A DNA stretch of 64,000 nucleotides from assembly GCA_033675545.1 (NCBI GenBank), contig JAWDGP010001472.1:370001-434000 (forward strand), read 5' to 3'. The notes beneath the pieces are model-generated. The model made no database searches. It was given only the letters and a program-made list of their open reading frames with translations, and was not told the origin of the DNA. Made by a program: the position numbers and the translations under genes. Origin of the DNA: Elysia crispata (Eukaryota > Mollusca > Gastropoda > Plakobranchidae). Below, in pieces: positions 47,301 to 62,300 of this stretch; position 1 is the stretch's first letter, and each line of letters begins with the position of its first letter.

Positions 47301-50300
47301 ATCTTTTAAATATCAGGAAACAATTTTTAAGCGATAAAATTGTTTTACTTTTGAAATATTCCTATTAAACTGAGGTTTTATGAAAATCAAGACTTTTTAG
47401 ACCTGAATGTCTTCCGACAATTATCGGAAATCCGACAATCGCGCTGAGACCAATATTTGTCCGGCAGTTGATAGAGGGTTTAGGTAACCCTTAAAATGAT
47501 CTTTAATTCTGTGCGCACCGCGCTTCCGGAAATTTTCAGACAATTTTGGGTTGGACCACATTCAGGTCTAACTTTTTTCTGTTCTTTTACTAGAAGCATG
47601 AAGATTCACCTGCACCATCTAAACACTTTATAATTGAGAGATAAAAAATATAGCGTTGTATTCAGGACAATTTCAGCTTTAAAATGATTATTTGTTTGAT
47701 ATACTTGGTTTTTATGAGGCCAGATTTATTGCGATGCAAAAACAAGTAAAAAATCCCAATATTAGATTTAACAGCAGTGCACCGTCACGCACGGGCACAC
47801 ATGGTTGTAGCTTGCCTGACAGGTGATTGATCACTGATCCGCCCACTAACTGCCGGCGTCTGAGGTAGGGCCTGGAAGCAAACTAAGTTGCCGCTTTTTG
47901 GTCTGTTTTAACAGCCGTGATCTGTTGTGTGGGAGGGAATTCAGTTTCAGTGTAAGGACTGTACACAAGAAAGGAAGAACATGTTTAGATAGGGAAAGAA
48001 TTTAGTTTTCATGAAATATGACTACAGCCAGGAATATAGTGCATTTTGATTAAATATTATGTCTGCAGCCAGGTAAGGGGCATGTTCTTATTAAAAGTAT
48101 ATTGCTACACTCATACATTTTTTCAAGAAAAGGATTTCAAGGGTGTTGTGCTCTAACAGTGTAACAGATTTCAAAGTTGTATAACAAGATAGGAATGAAA
48201 AGCTCAATTATTTCTTTTTTCACATGCCTTAAGCCTAAAGAGTTGATGGAATTGTCATTACTAAGTGTTCAGCTGTCCTGAGAGTTTTATTTTTAAAGTA
48301 TAAATTTCTGACAATAATCCACTTACACGTTTATAGCATAATTATATGGTTTGCACTAACACCGTCTCAGTTGCACATGGTTAGAGCACACCATAGAAAT
48401 CTGTACATTAAACAGTTACACTTTTATAAAAGTAAGAAATCATTTATGCTCATAAATACAGATACAAGTAATTTAGGAGTGCAGGTGAAAGAATGAATTT
48501 CGTTTCTCTTTTAGTAAATCCACCTTTATTGATGCTCAAGGTGTTTGGCTGAGCTGACATAGATCAAAGAATAATAAAAGATGTCAATTAAAAAAAAAGC
48601 CAGTGTTACAAGGAGATAAAAAAAGGTTTATTTTTCCAAGAGAAATAATATTGAACAATTGCCCCCTCGCTGTGACTAAGTCATGAATTTTTTTTTCTTT
48701 ATATAAAGCGACAGTAATTTAAGCATACAACAGTCCTAATAAGACATAAAAAAAGAGAGAATAATATTTAAAATTATGAGCTTTGTACATGACAAAATTT
48801 GTCATTTAGTGTCACAGGTCATTTAAGCTTAGTTTGAAACTTCCATTACATTTAGATTATTCAAAAGGAAAACTCATAAATAAATGCAACATACATAATG
48901 CATTACTTATGAGATTTATGAAAGAGAATAAGCAAGAAAGGTACTTGTCAGCATTAGTCTTAAAATCCCCTGGGTATTCCATGCAATATGAAAACAGTAA
49001 TATGCGTGACATTTAATAAAATCAAATTATCAGTAGTCACCAGCTAAGAGAACAGGTCGATCAAAACAAAATTAAGACAATTTAATCATGGTTATCTTTA
49101 GAGAAATAGTCTTTGGAAGATTATTACAACTGTGCTTACAGATATTAAAGAGTATGGAAATAACAATGTTATAATTAATGTGTCATCAATTTGGACTAAG
49201 ACAAGAAATTTTATTCCTTTATAATTTCAGCAACATTCTAATGCAGAAAGTCACAGAAATTCAAACATGTGCAGGAGGATAGTGCATACATAGCAGGAAA
49301 GCCAATTTTAATGTATGAATATTGTGTACTTTAAATGGATCAGGCAGAATGCCCTGTTTATTTTCAAAGGTTTCAATAAACACAGGTAACCATAGTCTAA
49401 TGGTGAGGAAGAGCATCATAGAATTCATGGAAATCAGCTCTAATCTACAGCTTCAACTCATGAAGATGGTGAAGCTTGGACCTCTATATTGGAATCTGGA
49501 TCAATCATAGTTGTACTGAAGCTTGAATTGTAGCAGTAGACTCTCCACTTTTGTTCAGAAGAGGTTTGCAGGTTTCTGTGATGTGTGATGTTATATGGCC
49601 TTTTCCTGGCTCCCTCCTTGATGCATGCAGTATATAGTTTGCTGGGTAGAAAACAGATAGATTCCTTTCTTATTCACGCTCATTGCAGCTATGAATGCCA
49701 GCACACATCTGTGTATGATCTTTAAACTAGGGTTTTATGATCAATGGTCTTGCCATGTTGTGAGCAAAATAAGTTAGTACTTTACTCATAACAGCATTGC
49801 AATTTTCTTGTGCACATCCATCTGACATCACTCTTCTGAAACCTTGAATTATTGACAACATAGTCAAGTAGGCGTGCAAATTTCATTGGAAGTCAAACAT
49901 GCTAGCATTTGCCATCACCAAAAACCGAATTGTACACTAAAATTATGTATGCTTAGCTTGTCTTATAATAGTGTGCAGATGCGTTGAAGGCAGGACACAC
50001 TGTAGGTCCATGGTTATCACCTTTAGTGATCCATTGCTTGCCTGATTGAGAACACCATCACTTACCATTTCTTTTCTGGCAACATATTTTGTCAAGTCTG
50101 TATTGTGGTGTCTTCATGTAAAAGATTTCCAGCATCAGAACCAACAAGTTTGGAATATTGCATAATTTTGATCTGTAAATTCTTCCGTCAGAACTGTCTG
50201 GGGGCTGATTCAAGTGCCCTCTCTTTGCAGAAATCGTTGTAGATTCTCAAAACTTCACCTAAATATTGAAAATTAGGTTCAAGGAATGTCATATTTGAAT

Positions 50301-53300
50301 CTTGCCTGCAATGTGGCAATGATACCTCAGGTAGGGACTGGAGGAAACGCCCATATCAAAGATGCCACTTTTCCGGCAATTTTAAAATTTCTTGCAGTCA
50401 GGCAATCCTAAAATAGCCAGTAAAATTAATCTAAAATGGAAAAATGTGCATATGAGAAAAAAATTATGAACTTGCTGTTAAACAGGTTGGTTTAGAAGAG
50501 TAACTTCTCCTGACAATTCCATTGAAGCATGTACATACAAAGTAGATTTAATAAACAATTGAAAATGCGAAAATGTGTGTGTGATGGAGTGAAAAAAAAA
50601 AACTCCACAAAATTTTCAGACGTCACTGGCATCTCTGATCCATCGCTGTTCCTTTGTCATCTATTCTTTTATCTACCTTTGCCTTGTATTTCTCCAAAGT
50701 GTAGTGTCACCTTTTGCTACACTTCCCATGATCTGTCTCCTGCATTGTTTCCTAATGCTGCATCTTCAGCTAGTGCACCTAGTTCTATTGGTGTGTATCC
50801 TTTCGATGTAACTTCATTTTGACCTTGAATCAAGGATTGCTTTTATTTGTCCTTTTATTTGGCTACTACATTGATGTTGATAGATTCTGATGATAATCAA
50901 CTGCTGGAGAAGGCTCAAACTCAGAGAACTTGAGATTAGTTATAGTATTGCCAGTAGTCGAAATCTTCTGTCTTGGTGTAAATATTGATGATAATTATTC
51001 CAAAAACTTGTATTTGGACTAAAATGAACCAGGTCAACTTTAGCCAGAGGAACCAGTTCTAAAATAGAAACATAGCGTTTATATTCTTCATCAGAAATAT
51101 CATTGTCATGTAAATTCTTTGCAGGCCATGTCAGTCATTTTAGAGTTTCTGCTAAACGGATTAGAGCGAATAAGTTTGATGTTTGATGCTGTAACTGTCC
51201 TTGCAGTATGGCCTGAAACTTTGACCAGTATATGGAGTAAATGAGAGGCTAATCGACTGAAAATGGAATGATGAAATTATTTATAAGGATGTATCGAGAG
51301 ACACTACTGATGTTTCCAACAGAATTACAATGGAATCTGTTTAAAGTCAACTTCGTTTGAATTCAGCATCACCCTGCGGTCCCGATTTTTTTTTCTTCTT
51401 TGTTTAAATAACTGATTTTCTGATAAAGTCATTCAATTAGCTTGCAGACATTTTTGCTTAGAGTCAACATCTCTTGGTGGATAGGAAAAGGTGAGACTCA
51501 TAAAAGCGGCGTACAAAAGGATGGATGGGCGGATAGAGCTCCTTGTTTGTAAATCCAGTACAGTCAATATCTTATTCTGTGTGTTCATAGCATTCCAAGG
51601 CCTAGCGTAGTTAGTGTGGACAGTAACAAAATGGAAACCACTATCATAAATAATGAAAGGGAGATCACCTGTTTTTTTTATAACATGAACTTGGACTTGT
51701 TTCCTGAAAATGGAAAAAGTCAACTTTGCTAAAAGTGAACACTTTTTTATGGTCCCAAGGTGTTGACTCTAAGAGGATTGCACTGCATTTCAGAACCAGT
51801 TTCTTTTTTTTTTTTTTTTTTTCTTTAAGTCATTGAAATTAAAACTATATGCTAAAATTATTTCTTATCGCATTTCAAACTCTTAGGACTTGTATGAAGG
51901 AACAAAACACCTTATTTTGATGAACATACAGACTGGTGTTATACATTGTTCTTCAGGGAAAAAAATGAGGAAAGGGAAGCATGTCATCAATTAAACTTAG
52001 TGAGGTCTTCAGGATAGCAGCTGAGAGATTGCCTTAACTGTTCTTTGCTCATGTCTGTAGAAATAAAGAGAAAAGTGTTTTTACAAGCCGAACTCCATGT
52101 TTATCCTTGCTTAAGTTGAGCGATACGTAACAAATATCACTATTTTCTAAGATCATATGAGTTCAAATTAAGTGATCAATGTGATAACTTAAAAAACTTT
52201 CTTTAACCAATGACAGCAACTTTATTATAATGACAGTCTTAAAACTACATAATTACTGAAATCATTTAATTATGAGTGAGTTAGTTGTCAAGGACAAGCA
52301 ACTATGTTAAAGTTTTGACACCTGTTCTATCATGGCTTGTGTAAGTGTGCAACTGCCAAAAATCTGGACCGGTACTGAATATGAAACTACCTATACTTAA
52401 TGTCTAACCATGCGAGTGCTTGATACTCGGTTAGGGTAACATCCAGTAGCTCAGTTTAACAGAGTATATGCCTTAAGAGAATGTTTGCTTGATATTATTG
52501 TAATAAAGAAAGACTTTAAAATTTTTAATACAAAACATTTTATTTGCATTGTATAAGAAATATTTTTTTTCTGAAATTTTTATAAATTCCTACCCTTTTA
52601 ATGAAATTAAAGCCTTGAAACTCCCAGAATATGATGGCCTTACTCGAGCTTAGATACATGGTTGGAACAACAATACTTTCACTTCCTCTGCCATATGTGT
52701 TAAGAACATGCAGACTTTTAACCTATTTTTAAGGCCTACACACTTTCATAAACCAATCAGGGCCTTTAAAGCATAATTTCCAGTTTCACGGTCAGAGCCC
52801 AACACCGTGGATAATTATGATTGTGTCCAGAAAAGAGACATTTTTTCAATGAAAACATAAAATAAGTAGAGTCAGAAGATATATATCATGAACTAAGTTT
52901 GGGACAGAAATTATGGTCTGAAAGAATAAAATGATCCTAAGTGTGTCAAATATCTATAATTTTGGTTTCCTCAGTGATGCAGAGCTATTTGCAAGGTTGG
53001 AGAGTTATTTAATTTTGTTTGTGGGTTTAATTGCAGCACCATTTTCTCTCTAGATGGTCTAGCAAGGACAGGAGCAGCTCTCTGTAATGAGCTGAGAAAT
53101 GCTGTATTTGCTAAAGTGGCCCATAACTCCATACGCAAAGTGGCCAAGAATGTTTTTCTCCATCTTCATTCCATGGATCTCAGCTTCCATCTATCCAGAC
53201 AGACTGGGGCTCTCTCTAAGGCCATTGATCGTGGCACCAGGTCAGTATCATGAGTCACTTGCGTCTACGTTCATGTCTGATAAGACCAACCTATAAACTA

Positions 53301-56300
53301 TCGTGGAAGGTGCCTGCAGCCCTCGCGTATTTATGGTGTAGTGCTATAATTCTCCTATAGAAAATGCACTAAGAACTCACTGCCTCAATATTTTTGTTTC
53401 TTAACCATTTCTTTGTCAGTATTTTGAATCACATTTTTTATTGAGTCAGAGCTTTTTTTTTTAAAATTAAATAATTTAGAAGACCATGTAGAACTGATAC
53501 TCTACCCTTAAACAATGAAATCTTTGAGATTAGATTGACGCCTAGATCTAGGTTTAGTTGAGATCTAGAGCTTTATGGCTGCAACCAATTACAGAGGTAG
53601 ATCTAGCCTACAAACATAATGTACGAAAAATGTAGACCGAAGCAATAAGTAACATGATTTTGCTAGGCCTAACCTTTCCGCCGAGGAGAGATTGAATGGG
53701 TAAACAGTCTATAATCAATCACAAAGGAAACAGTCAATGCACGCAAAATATAATAAGCAATAAAGCTGATTGTTTTACTTCTTAGCCCATCCATACAACC
53801 AGGGGGGGATAGGGGGGAAGATATTTGATCAGTTAGCAGTGGCAGTCAACTAGTCACAGTGGAGACAGCTATAGCCTACAGTACATAACATATTAAGCCT
53901 AGCTCTGGCCAGCACGCCTTCGCAATCTCACCTCCCTAGCCAAACACACACTCTCATAAATTCGTGCATTTTGTTGAACTTTTTGACGATGATGATTGTG
54001 GAGCGCTAGGTTGGCTTGAGAGAACGGGAGTTGTTCGGATTCTTCCAGCAGCTTGCAGTTTTTCTATTGCTTTAACTAGACATGGATTCAGCCAGCCTCC
54101 CAGGTTATGTAAAGACAACACGTGCTGTATTTTTTCTGTCAGTGGCGCATTGTCTAATGCTTACTAAAGTGTAAGTCAGAGAAAGGAAGCTTGTTTTTAT
54201 TGGCTAAAAAATGAGAAAACAATAAAGATCAACTGGTTTGAAAATTGAGCTATGTGCAGAAGGGGTACAGACCCAACAAAAAGATCGACTTGAGTGAAAA
54301 TGGGCGTAAATGGCATCGACTTAAATTGGTGTCTTCTGTAACCATAATAATGCAATTCAAAAGAAGTGTCAACAATATCGAATTAATTTTCGTGTTTCAG
54401 TCTAAAGCCAAGTATCGGGGTATATCCACTGAATGGCATTTTTTTTTTTTTTTAAATTTATTTTTTTTTAACACAGAAAGATCTGTATGTCAAATATATC
54501 GCACATGAAAACAACTCAAAGTGTCTTAAAAATCAATAGATTGCTCGGAATGTTAGACAAACCATTGAGAAGGTCAGAATTGTTTACAGCATCATGGGTT
54601 TATTATGTGTTGACAATCATTAATTCCTTTCGCATCCAAAATCTGTAGTGCTCAAGGGATTGGCAAGTAAAGCCTGCAGTTCCATAGGGCTAGAATGTAC
54701 AAAGAGTAGTGAGTAGAACAAGGGAACTGGAAAAACAAAAATTTTGGCTGATTATTGCCCATGGGAAAAATTGTAATCATCTTGTTGATTTAAGTTCATA
54801 CTGATAGCAAGTTGTGTGGACAACAGACCCCTCTACATTAGGGCAGTAGCATGCAGCGGTAAGATCAACAAGAGAGTCAAAGACTTGGTGCACTGTAAAA
54901 TAGCTGAATTACAGCAAAGCATGACTAGGCACTCCAAGAACCTGACTACATGTATTGTTGTCAGCAAGACCAAAGTCAAACAATGTACCTCATGGGCATG
55001 GCAAACAAGCTTTGCATGTGTCACAGTGTTACAATAAGGATGTCTTCAGGATATATCTGACCAATCTTCAAGCATATCCATAGATCAGCCTTCTGCTAAC
55101 CAGCTTAGCTTTCTGAGCTCACTCTGTGGCATCCCACAAAGTAAGAAGTGATACTTAAGACATGTCTTGTACAACATTCCATAAGAGCTTAGAAGTCTGA
55201 AGTGATGATCATGGATGGGCTAGTATGGACAAAGACTGCTCTCAAACTAGATCCCATCTGGATCTTGTGTGATCACTAGGCTAATGCTTATTTGTTTATT
55301 TTCAGCCAACATAGTTATTTCATTTAAAGGTCACTTCATGTATGTTGTAGGTCATGTTTTTTCTTCCATAGTATGCCTTATGTCAATTCTGTTTTCACTC
55401 TTCTGATTTACAATGCATTTTATTTTGAAACATAAGGAGCAAAAAGAATTCACAGATTATTTTTGTACTCTTAGATCACGGGAAAGATAGATCTGACACA
55501 GGCAATCGTAGGCATCTCTTTTACAGGCATATAGACTTCACAACCTAAAATGCAAAAATATGAACTAGTCTTTGTTTCCATGCAAGTATTCAAAAACTCA
55601 CTAGAAAAGTTTTTGTCTTGAGCTGTTGATGTGTTGTTGTTTTTTTTTTTTCATAAATGTATTTTTCACCTGCCTGTATTCGATATTTGGGGCTGATTAT
55701 TTATATCTCCATGCCATGTTTCTCTATATTAGATGTCACAACATGCTGTCTGTCTGTCTCCCCAGAGGAATCAACTTTGTTTTAAGTGCATTGGTCTTCA
55801 ATGTGGCCCCCACAGTTCTTGAAGTGTGCTTGGTTAGTGCTGTGTTGGTAAGTGATGAAGGTAGTAGTGTTAATTGATTTTAAACTATATATTTTGGCTG
55901 TAGGTGAAAAAGTTAGTCTTGATCTTAAACCCTATATTGTGATAGTGAACATTAATGCCAGCCTTGATCCTAGACTATATTGTGACAGTAAGTGATAAGG
56001 TTAGTCTGATCTTAAACTTTATTGCAACAGTAAATGATAAGGTTAGTCTGATCCTAAATTATATTGCAACTGTAAGTGATAGGGTTAGTCTGAAGCTAAA
56101 TTACATTGCAACAGTAAATGATAAGATTAGTCTGATGCTAAACTATATTGTGACAGTAAATGATACGGTTAGTCTGATGCTAAACTATATTGTGACAGTA
56201 AATGATTAGGTTAGTCTGGTCTTAAACTATATTGTGACAGTAAATGATAAGGTTAGTCTGATCTTAAACTATATTGTGACAGTAAATGATAAGGTTAGTC

Positions 56301-59300
56301 TGATCTTAAACTATATTGTGACATTAAATGATAAGGTTAGTCTGATGCTTGACTTTATTGTAACAGTAAATGATAAGGTTAGTCTGGTGCTAAATTACAT
56401 TTTGACAGCTTTATTCTTGAATAAAAGATTCTATGTTGTGACATTTACCTTGAGTCAAGATGCTAAAATTTGCATTGCTAGTCATGATTCTAAAGTCTAT
56501 ATTGTGTCATAATGCTAAACTTTATATTGTGCATGATCTTAATCTTTACATTCAAAGTTATGATTCTTTTCTTCTAAATGGTGTCATGATGCTAAACTTT
56601 ATATTGTGCAAAATCTTAATATTTACATTGAAAGACATTATTCTAAATTCTATATTTTCTCATGATGCTTAAATCTATAATTTTTTTATTATACTCAACT
56701 CTTCATTGCTGTGAAGTACTTCAAGAAACTGAAAGTTTCAAGCTGTATGTGAAATTATAATGTCTCAAGAAGTAAAAGAACTCTTTTGCAACGGCAGACA
56801 GCTTGTTAAAATTTAAAGTATTTAGAAGTCTTAGGGCATTGGCGAATGATCTAATAATAGAGAACTGTAACAGATGATGTGAGGTTTAATACCTAAGTTG
56901 TCTCTGTGAAGCAATGTTGAGAGGTGCATATTGTGCATGAGAGACCATGGTGATGGCGCATGGTCTAGTAATAGAGAACTTTAACAGGTGATGTGAGGTT
57001 GAGTACCTAATTTTTGTGAGGATTGATATAATTTGTAAAAATTTCAATTGCCATTCAATTCTAGACCCATTCATTTTCCTAGCAAAATAATCCCCCCTCC
57101 CTCTTTTTTGTCTTTTTAATCCTTAAAAGTTTTCCCCATTGTTTTTCCTTAGATTTAGATTAAAATTTTATATTTCACTAAAAATTGAAAACATGAGTTG
57201 AAATGACTTTACTATTAGCTTATATTTTCGTGATAGTCAAAGGTTTATCTATGAAATGTGTTCGTGTGACTCCATTATTTTATAGTAAGAGAGTCTGAGG
57301 ATGGTGTAAGGATTCCTTTCCATCTTCTTTTTGCTTCAGATTTCAATCAGTTTTCACCAAATTGTTGCCTGGGTAGATAATCAGATGATTACTGTAAACT
57401 TTTTTTGAAGAAACAAAATTTTTGCTGATTTTATGGTAGTTAATTGAACTGCAAAAGAAAAGATCGGAAAAATCAGCAAGTCACTCACTTAATTTTTCTC
57501 AGCAGCAAAAGAAATATATCGAGGCATTTTTAAAATTACTGTGAAAATGTGATCCTAAGATTATAAAGCCAAGGAAACTAGCACAATCTTGCTGAAATGT
57601 AAATTCATGTGTGCTGATCTCAATCAGCACCAAAGCTTACATTGATATCAACAATAATACATTGCTTGGCTAAAGATGTTCCTCCCAGAATAAAGGATAA
57701 AAATTTGTATTGCTCCTATGGTTTTCATGTGTCACCTGCTAACACAGCCTCTACTGTCCCTCTGATCTTAATGTGTACCTTTTAACACAGAAACTATTGT
57801 CTTTAAGTTCTTTTTGTGCCACTTGTTAACACAGCCAGTATTGTTTCTGTTCTTTATATGCTGTTTCTTAATACAGTCAGTAATATCCCTATGTTCTTTA
57901 TGTGCCACGTTAAGCTTTACAGTGCAGTTTTTGTCCATCTGTTCTCTACATCACCTGTCAACAGAGCCCCTATTTTCCTTCTGTCTTTATGTGCCACATG
58001 TTAAAAGAGCCTTTTTTGGCGGTCAGTTCTTTATGTGCCACAGGTTAAGAGATCACTTATTGGTCCTATGTTCTTTATGTACCACCTGCTATGGTAAAAA
58101 TAAAAAATGAGTTCTTTTTGTGCCTTTTTCTAACCCATTTTAATTATTATTTATATTAAGGTGTGTTCTTTTTGTGTGACGTTCAAATATATGGCAGGCT
58201 ATGTTTCTCTAGGAATAGACATGTTTAAGATATTTTGGTATTTGTGTTCCGCTTGATGATTTCAGAGCCTGTGATGTTTATTGAAAATATTATCTTTAAA
58301 ATTTTTTATAACTATACCCCACCTCAAATTTTCTGAAGAAATCAATTATATTTTTGTGTAATCTGACTTTTTTCTGTTAGTATTACAAGTGTGGGGGGAA
58401 ATTTGCTCTGACCACCTTGGGCTGTGTCACATCTTACGCCATCTTTACACTTGCTGTCACACAATGGAGGTAAAAGATGAAAAGAAAGTCTATGCTTTTT
58501 AAAGATATAACATTAGATTTCTTTAATCCACATACAGAGGATGGTCTGTCATTATTGAGTTGAGTTTACTAGAGTTCTAGGCTCTCTGCAATATATATAT
58601 ATATATTTTTTTTTTTCTTGACTAGAAAAAATATAGTAGAAATATGAACCAAAATTGATGTGGAGTTTCTTTGTTATAAATTTACTTTTAAGCACCCAGA
58701 AAATGACTCGCACAAGTTAAGTTCTGCTTGTTTGTACTCTGAATGTCTTGTTTTCTATATTTGAACACCAGAACTTTCTCATTTAAGTTTATTATAAACA
58801 GCAGATTGCAATGAGCTTTTGCTGAACCAGTGTTTTCAAAATGTTATTTCTTTCAGGTAAGAGGAAAAAAAATGATCCACTCACATGAACATAAATAAAA
58901 TATGTGTTGGTGATTTCATGTCTTTGGAATTCGAACCTTAGAGATTCATCTCATCTCCTCCAACCAAGAGTGCAAAATTTATATGTTGTGTTTAAATTAC
59001 AACCACAAAATAATTTTAACAATATAATGTTCCTATTATTCACTATCAGATGTTTCATTATTTAACCTAAAATCCTTTTCCATTTTTTTTTGGAATATCT
59101 AAAGGACCAGGTTTCGAGTGATGATGAATAAAGCTGATAATGAAGCAGGCAATGTTGCTATAGATTCTCTAATCAACTATGAAACTGTGAAGGTAAGAGC
59201 ATTGAACAAGTTACACAATGTTTCCAGTAAAATAAGATCATACCTCAATTGTCTCCTCAAACATGGATTTCTCAAAATTATTGAAGCCAATTAAAAAAAA

Positions 59301-62300
59301 AAATTTGTTCCGCTCGTCATTTCCCGTGCTATAATTTTCCATCACTCACACTGATCAGCAAACAATCTTGCAGGGCAAAGTTTTACCCATCTCCACCTAA
59401 CCTTGTATTTCTTGTGTTAGCCTTTGAGGATGATCTCCCTTTTGTCACATAGGCCAATCTTTTAGCACTGATTCATTAACCTCTTGTCATGTGGATCATT
59501 CTGTTAACCTGATTCCTTAACCTTTTGTCACATAGGCCAATCTATAAACCCTAATTCATTAGCCTTTATGCAGAGGTGTCAACGGTCCTGCAAAATCCAA
59601 GAAGCTACCAGATTTGTTATTGTATCCTTGGCACTCGGATTAATCAGCAAAATCCCGCATTTTTGCAGGGTATTTTTTCTCAACATTTAGACTGAACTAA
59701 AATATAATCGGTTATTTCCGTTTGTTTCGGGATTAGAGTGACCCAACAATATTATAAGGAATAAACAATAGTGAAAATATAATTCTTTGACAAGTACCAT
59801 ATTTTTCTGTCGAGTATCAACTTCTGGGAAATAATAAAACTAGGCGGTATACTATATTGATTTCCTTTATTTTTGTTTATTATTTACATTTTCAATTCCA
59901 ATATTGAGATTTGTATTGTAGTTGAAACCATCCAAATTATCAGTGCCATTGAGTTGTTTTATATGTTTATTTTATCGTACATTTTATGAAACAAATCATT
60001 CTCTCCATTTTCACAGATTTTTCAGATCTCGCTGCTATTCCCACAGAAGATCATTCTGATTTCTTCATCTAATAATATTTAATGCGATTAGGCAGGTTCT
60101 TTTTGTCAAGATACATTATCTAAATCTTATCGATTATTAAGATCGATTGGGAATTCCTAAATAGAGCTAGTTCTTGTGTAAATATAGATCTACACATGAA
60201 TCGGGCATGACTGTGACTATTATTATAGTAGGTGATTTGCATTCATTTTTTTTTTTTTGGGGGGGGGGGTCTCAGAAAAAAAGTAGGTGATTTACATTCC
60301 ATAGCAAACAATTATGTCTAAATCTTAATGGTAATTGTTATTTTTCTTTTTACTCGACCAGGCAGGGCGTAGTGAGACTTTCTAGACCTAAGCGATATTT
60401 ATCATTTTCAGCTCAAAAGTCCTTTGCTGTCATTATTAGAGCTTTAACACTTGCCTCCCCAAGTAAGTTCTATCAGAGTGGGTCCTCCAGCCCAAATAAA
60501 TTTGGTGCTCTAAACCTAGAACCTTGTGACAGGATGAAAGCTAAATCTAGGTTCTCATCTTCACCTCTAATTGTCTCAAAAGTTTCTAAGAATGATGTCT
60601 CTTCGTTATTTTAGCAAGGGAGGCCATTCACTTTTACTACACTACCCAAATTTAGACAAATAAACAATGGCAAACCCCAATGCTCGAATGGGGATTCCCC
60701 GTTCGTGGGGAGAAATGCCTAGAACTAGACACACGGTGAATCCCTGTGCACGGGTAGAAAAGTGTTAAGTGATTTAACAATAATCTATGTGTTTTTTTTT
60801 TTTTCAAAAGATAGCTTTGTTGTACTTTGCCTCTGATTTTGATTCAAATTTCCTGATTTTGGCGATTTTTTTTTCTTGAAATATTCGGTATGTGAGATTT
60901 CAGAGTGACGCATTGATAGAACTTGAACGTGTTTACAGAGAAGTGGTCTTGAACCATACTAAAACATGGAGAGTTTCAAGTCTCTTATTTTCCTTTTTAT
61001 AACCTTTGAAAATTTTATTATTTTGATGGTGCAATAGGTCTTACCCTTTTTGTTTTCGATCTTGTAGTATTTCAACAATGAGAGCCATGAAGCAGACAAG
61101 TATGACCAACACATGGAGAAGTTTGAGAAAGCTTCCCTAAAAACAACAGTCAGTCTGGCAATGTTGAACTGGGGTCAGAATGCTGTGTTCAGCGTGGGTA
61201 TCACAGCTCTCATGATCATGGCCAGCCAAAACATCATAGCGGGTAGGTCCAGTGGTTCTCAGATCTCAAAGAGGCCAGTGGCATATGTCTCACAAGGGCA
61301 AGAAACACTATCTGTTTAGCCTAACATAGTCAGCTACCCCTGATATAACAAGTATGTGTCAGAGCCTTACACTGTCAGCTACCCCTGATATAACAAGTAT
61401 GTGTCAGAGCCTTACACTGTCAGCTATCCCTGATGTAACAAGTATGTGTCAGAGCCTTACACTGTCAGCTATCCCTGATATAACAAGTATGTGTCAGAGC
61501 CTTACACTGTCAGCTATCCCTGATATAACAAGTATGTGTCAGAGCCTTACACTGTCAGCTACCCCTGATATAACAAGTATGTGTCAGAGCCTTACACTGT
61601 CAGCTACCCCTGATATAACAAGTATGTGTCAGAGCCTTACACTGTCAGCTATCCCTGATGTAACAATTATATGCCTGAGCCTTATACTGTCAGCTACCCC
61701 TGATATAAAAGTATTTATCAGAGCCTTACACAGTCAGTTATCTCTGATATAACAAGTATATGTCTTAGCCTTATACAGTCAGCAACCCTTGATATAATTA
61801 TTATGCATCAGAGCCTTATACAGTCAGCTACCCCTGATATAAAAGTATGTATCAGAGCCTTACACAGTCAGCTATCCCTGATATAACAAGTATATGTCTG
61901 AGCCTTATACAGTCAACTACCCTGATATAAAAGTATGTATCGGAGCCTTGCACAGTCAGCTGCCCCTGATATAATTAGTATGTATCAGAGCCTTACACAG
62001 TCAGCTATCCCTGATATAATTAGTATGTGTCTGAGCCTTACAGTCAGCTAGTATTGATAAAACAAGTGTGTGTGTCAGAGCCTTACCCCAGTAAAAACAT
62101 TGCTTACTATTCTTCTTCATGTCTAAGTTGGAGCAAACATATTCTCTATTTTTTTATAAATCTAGCCTAGAGTAAGCTTGTTGTTGTATAATAGGGAGTC
62201 CTATGTGTTTGTGGAGGAAAAAAATTTTGATATTTTATAAATATTTTTTTTATCTGCATAGGCTCAATGACTGTTGGAGACTTGGTTATGGTGAATGGCT

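Noticed and set aside
58925-58960. tRNA B-box-like word on the minus strand (GGTTCGAATTCC)
   Set aside because: There is no matching A box at the right distance and no cloverleaf arms.
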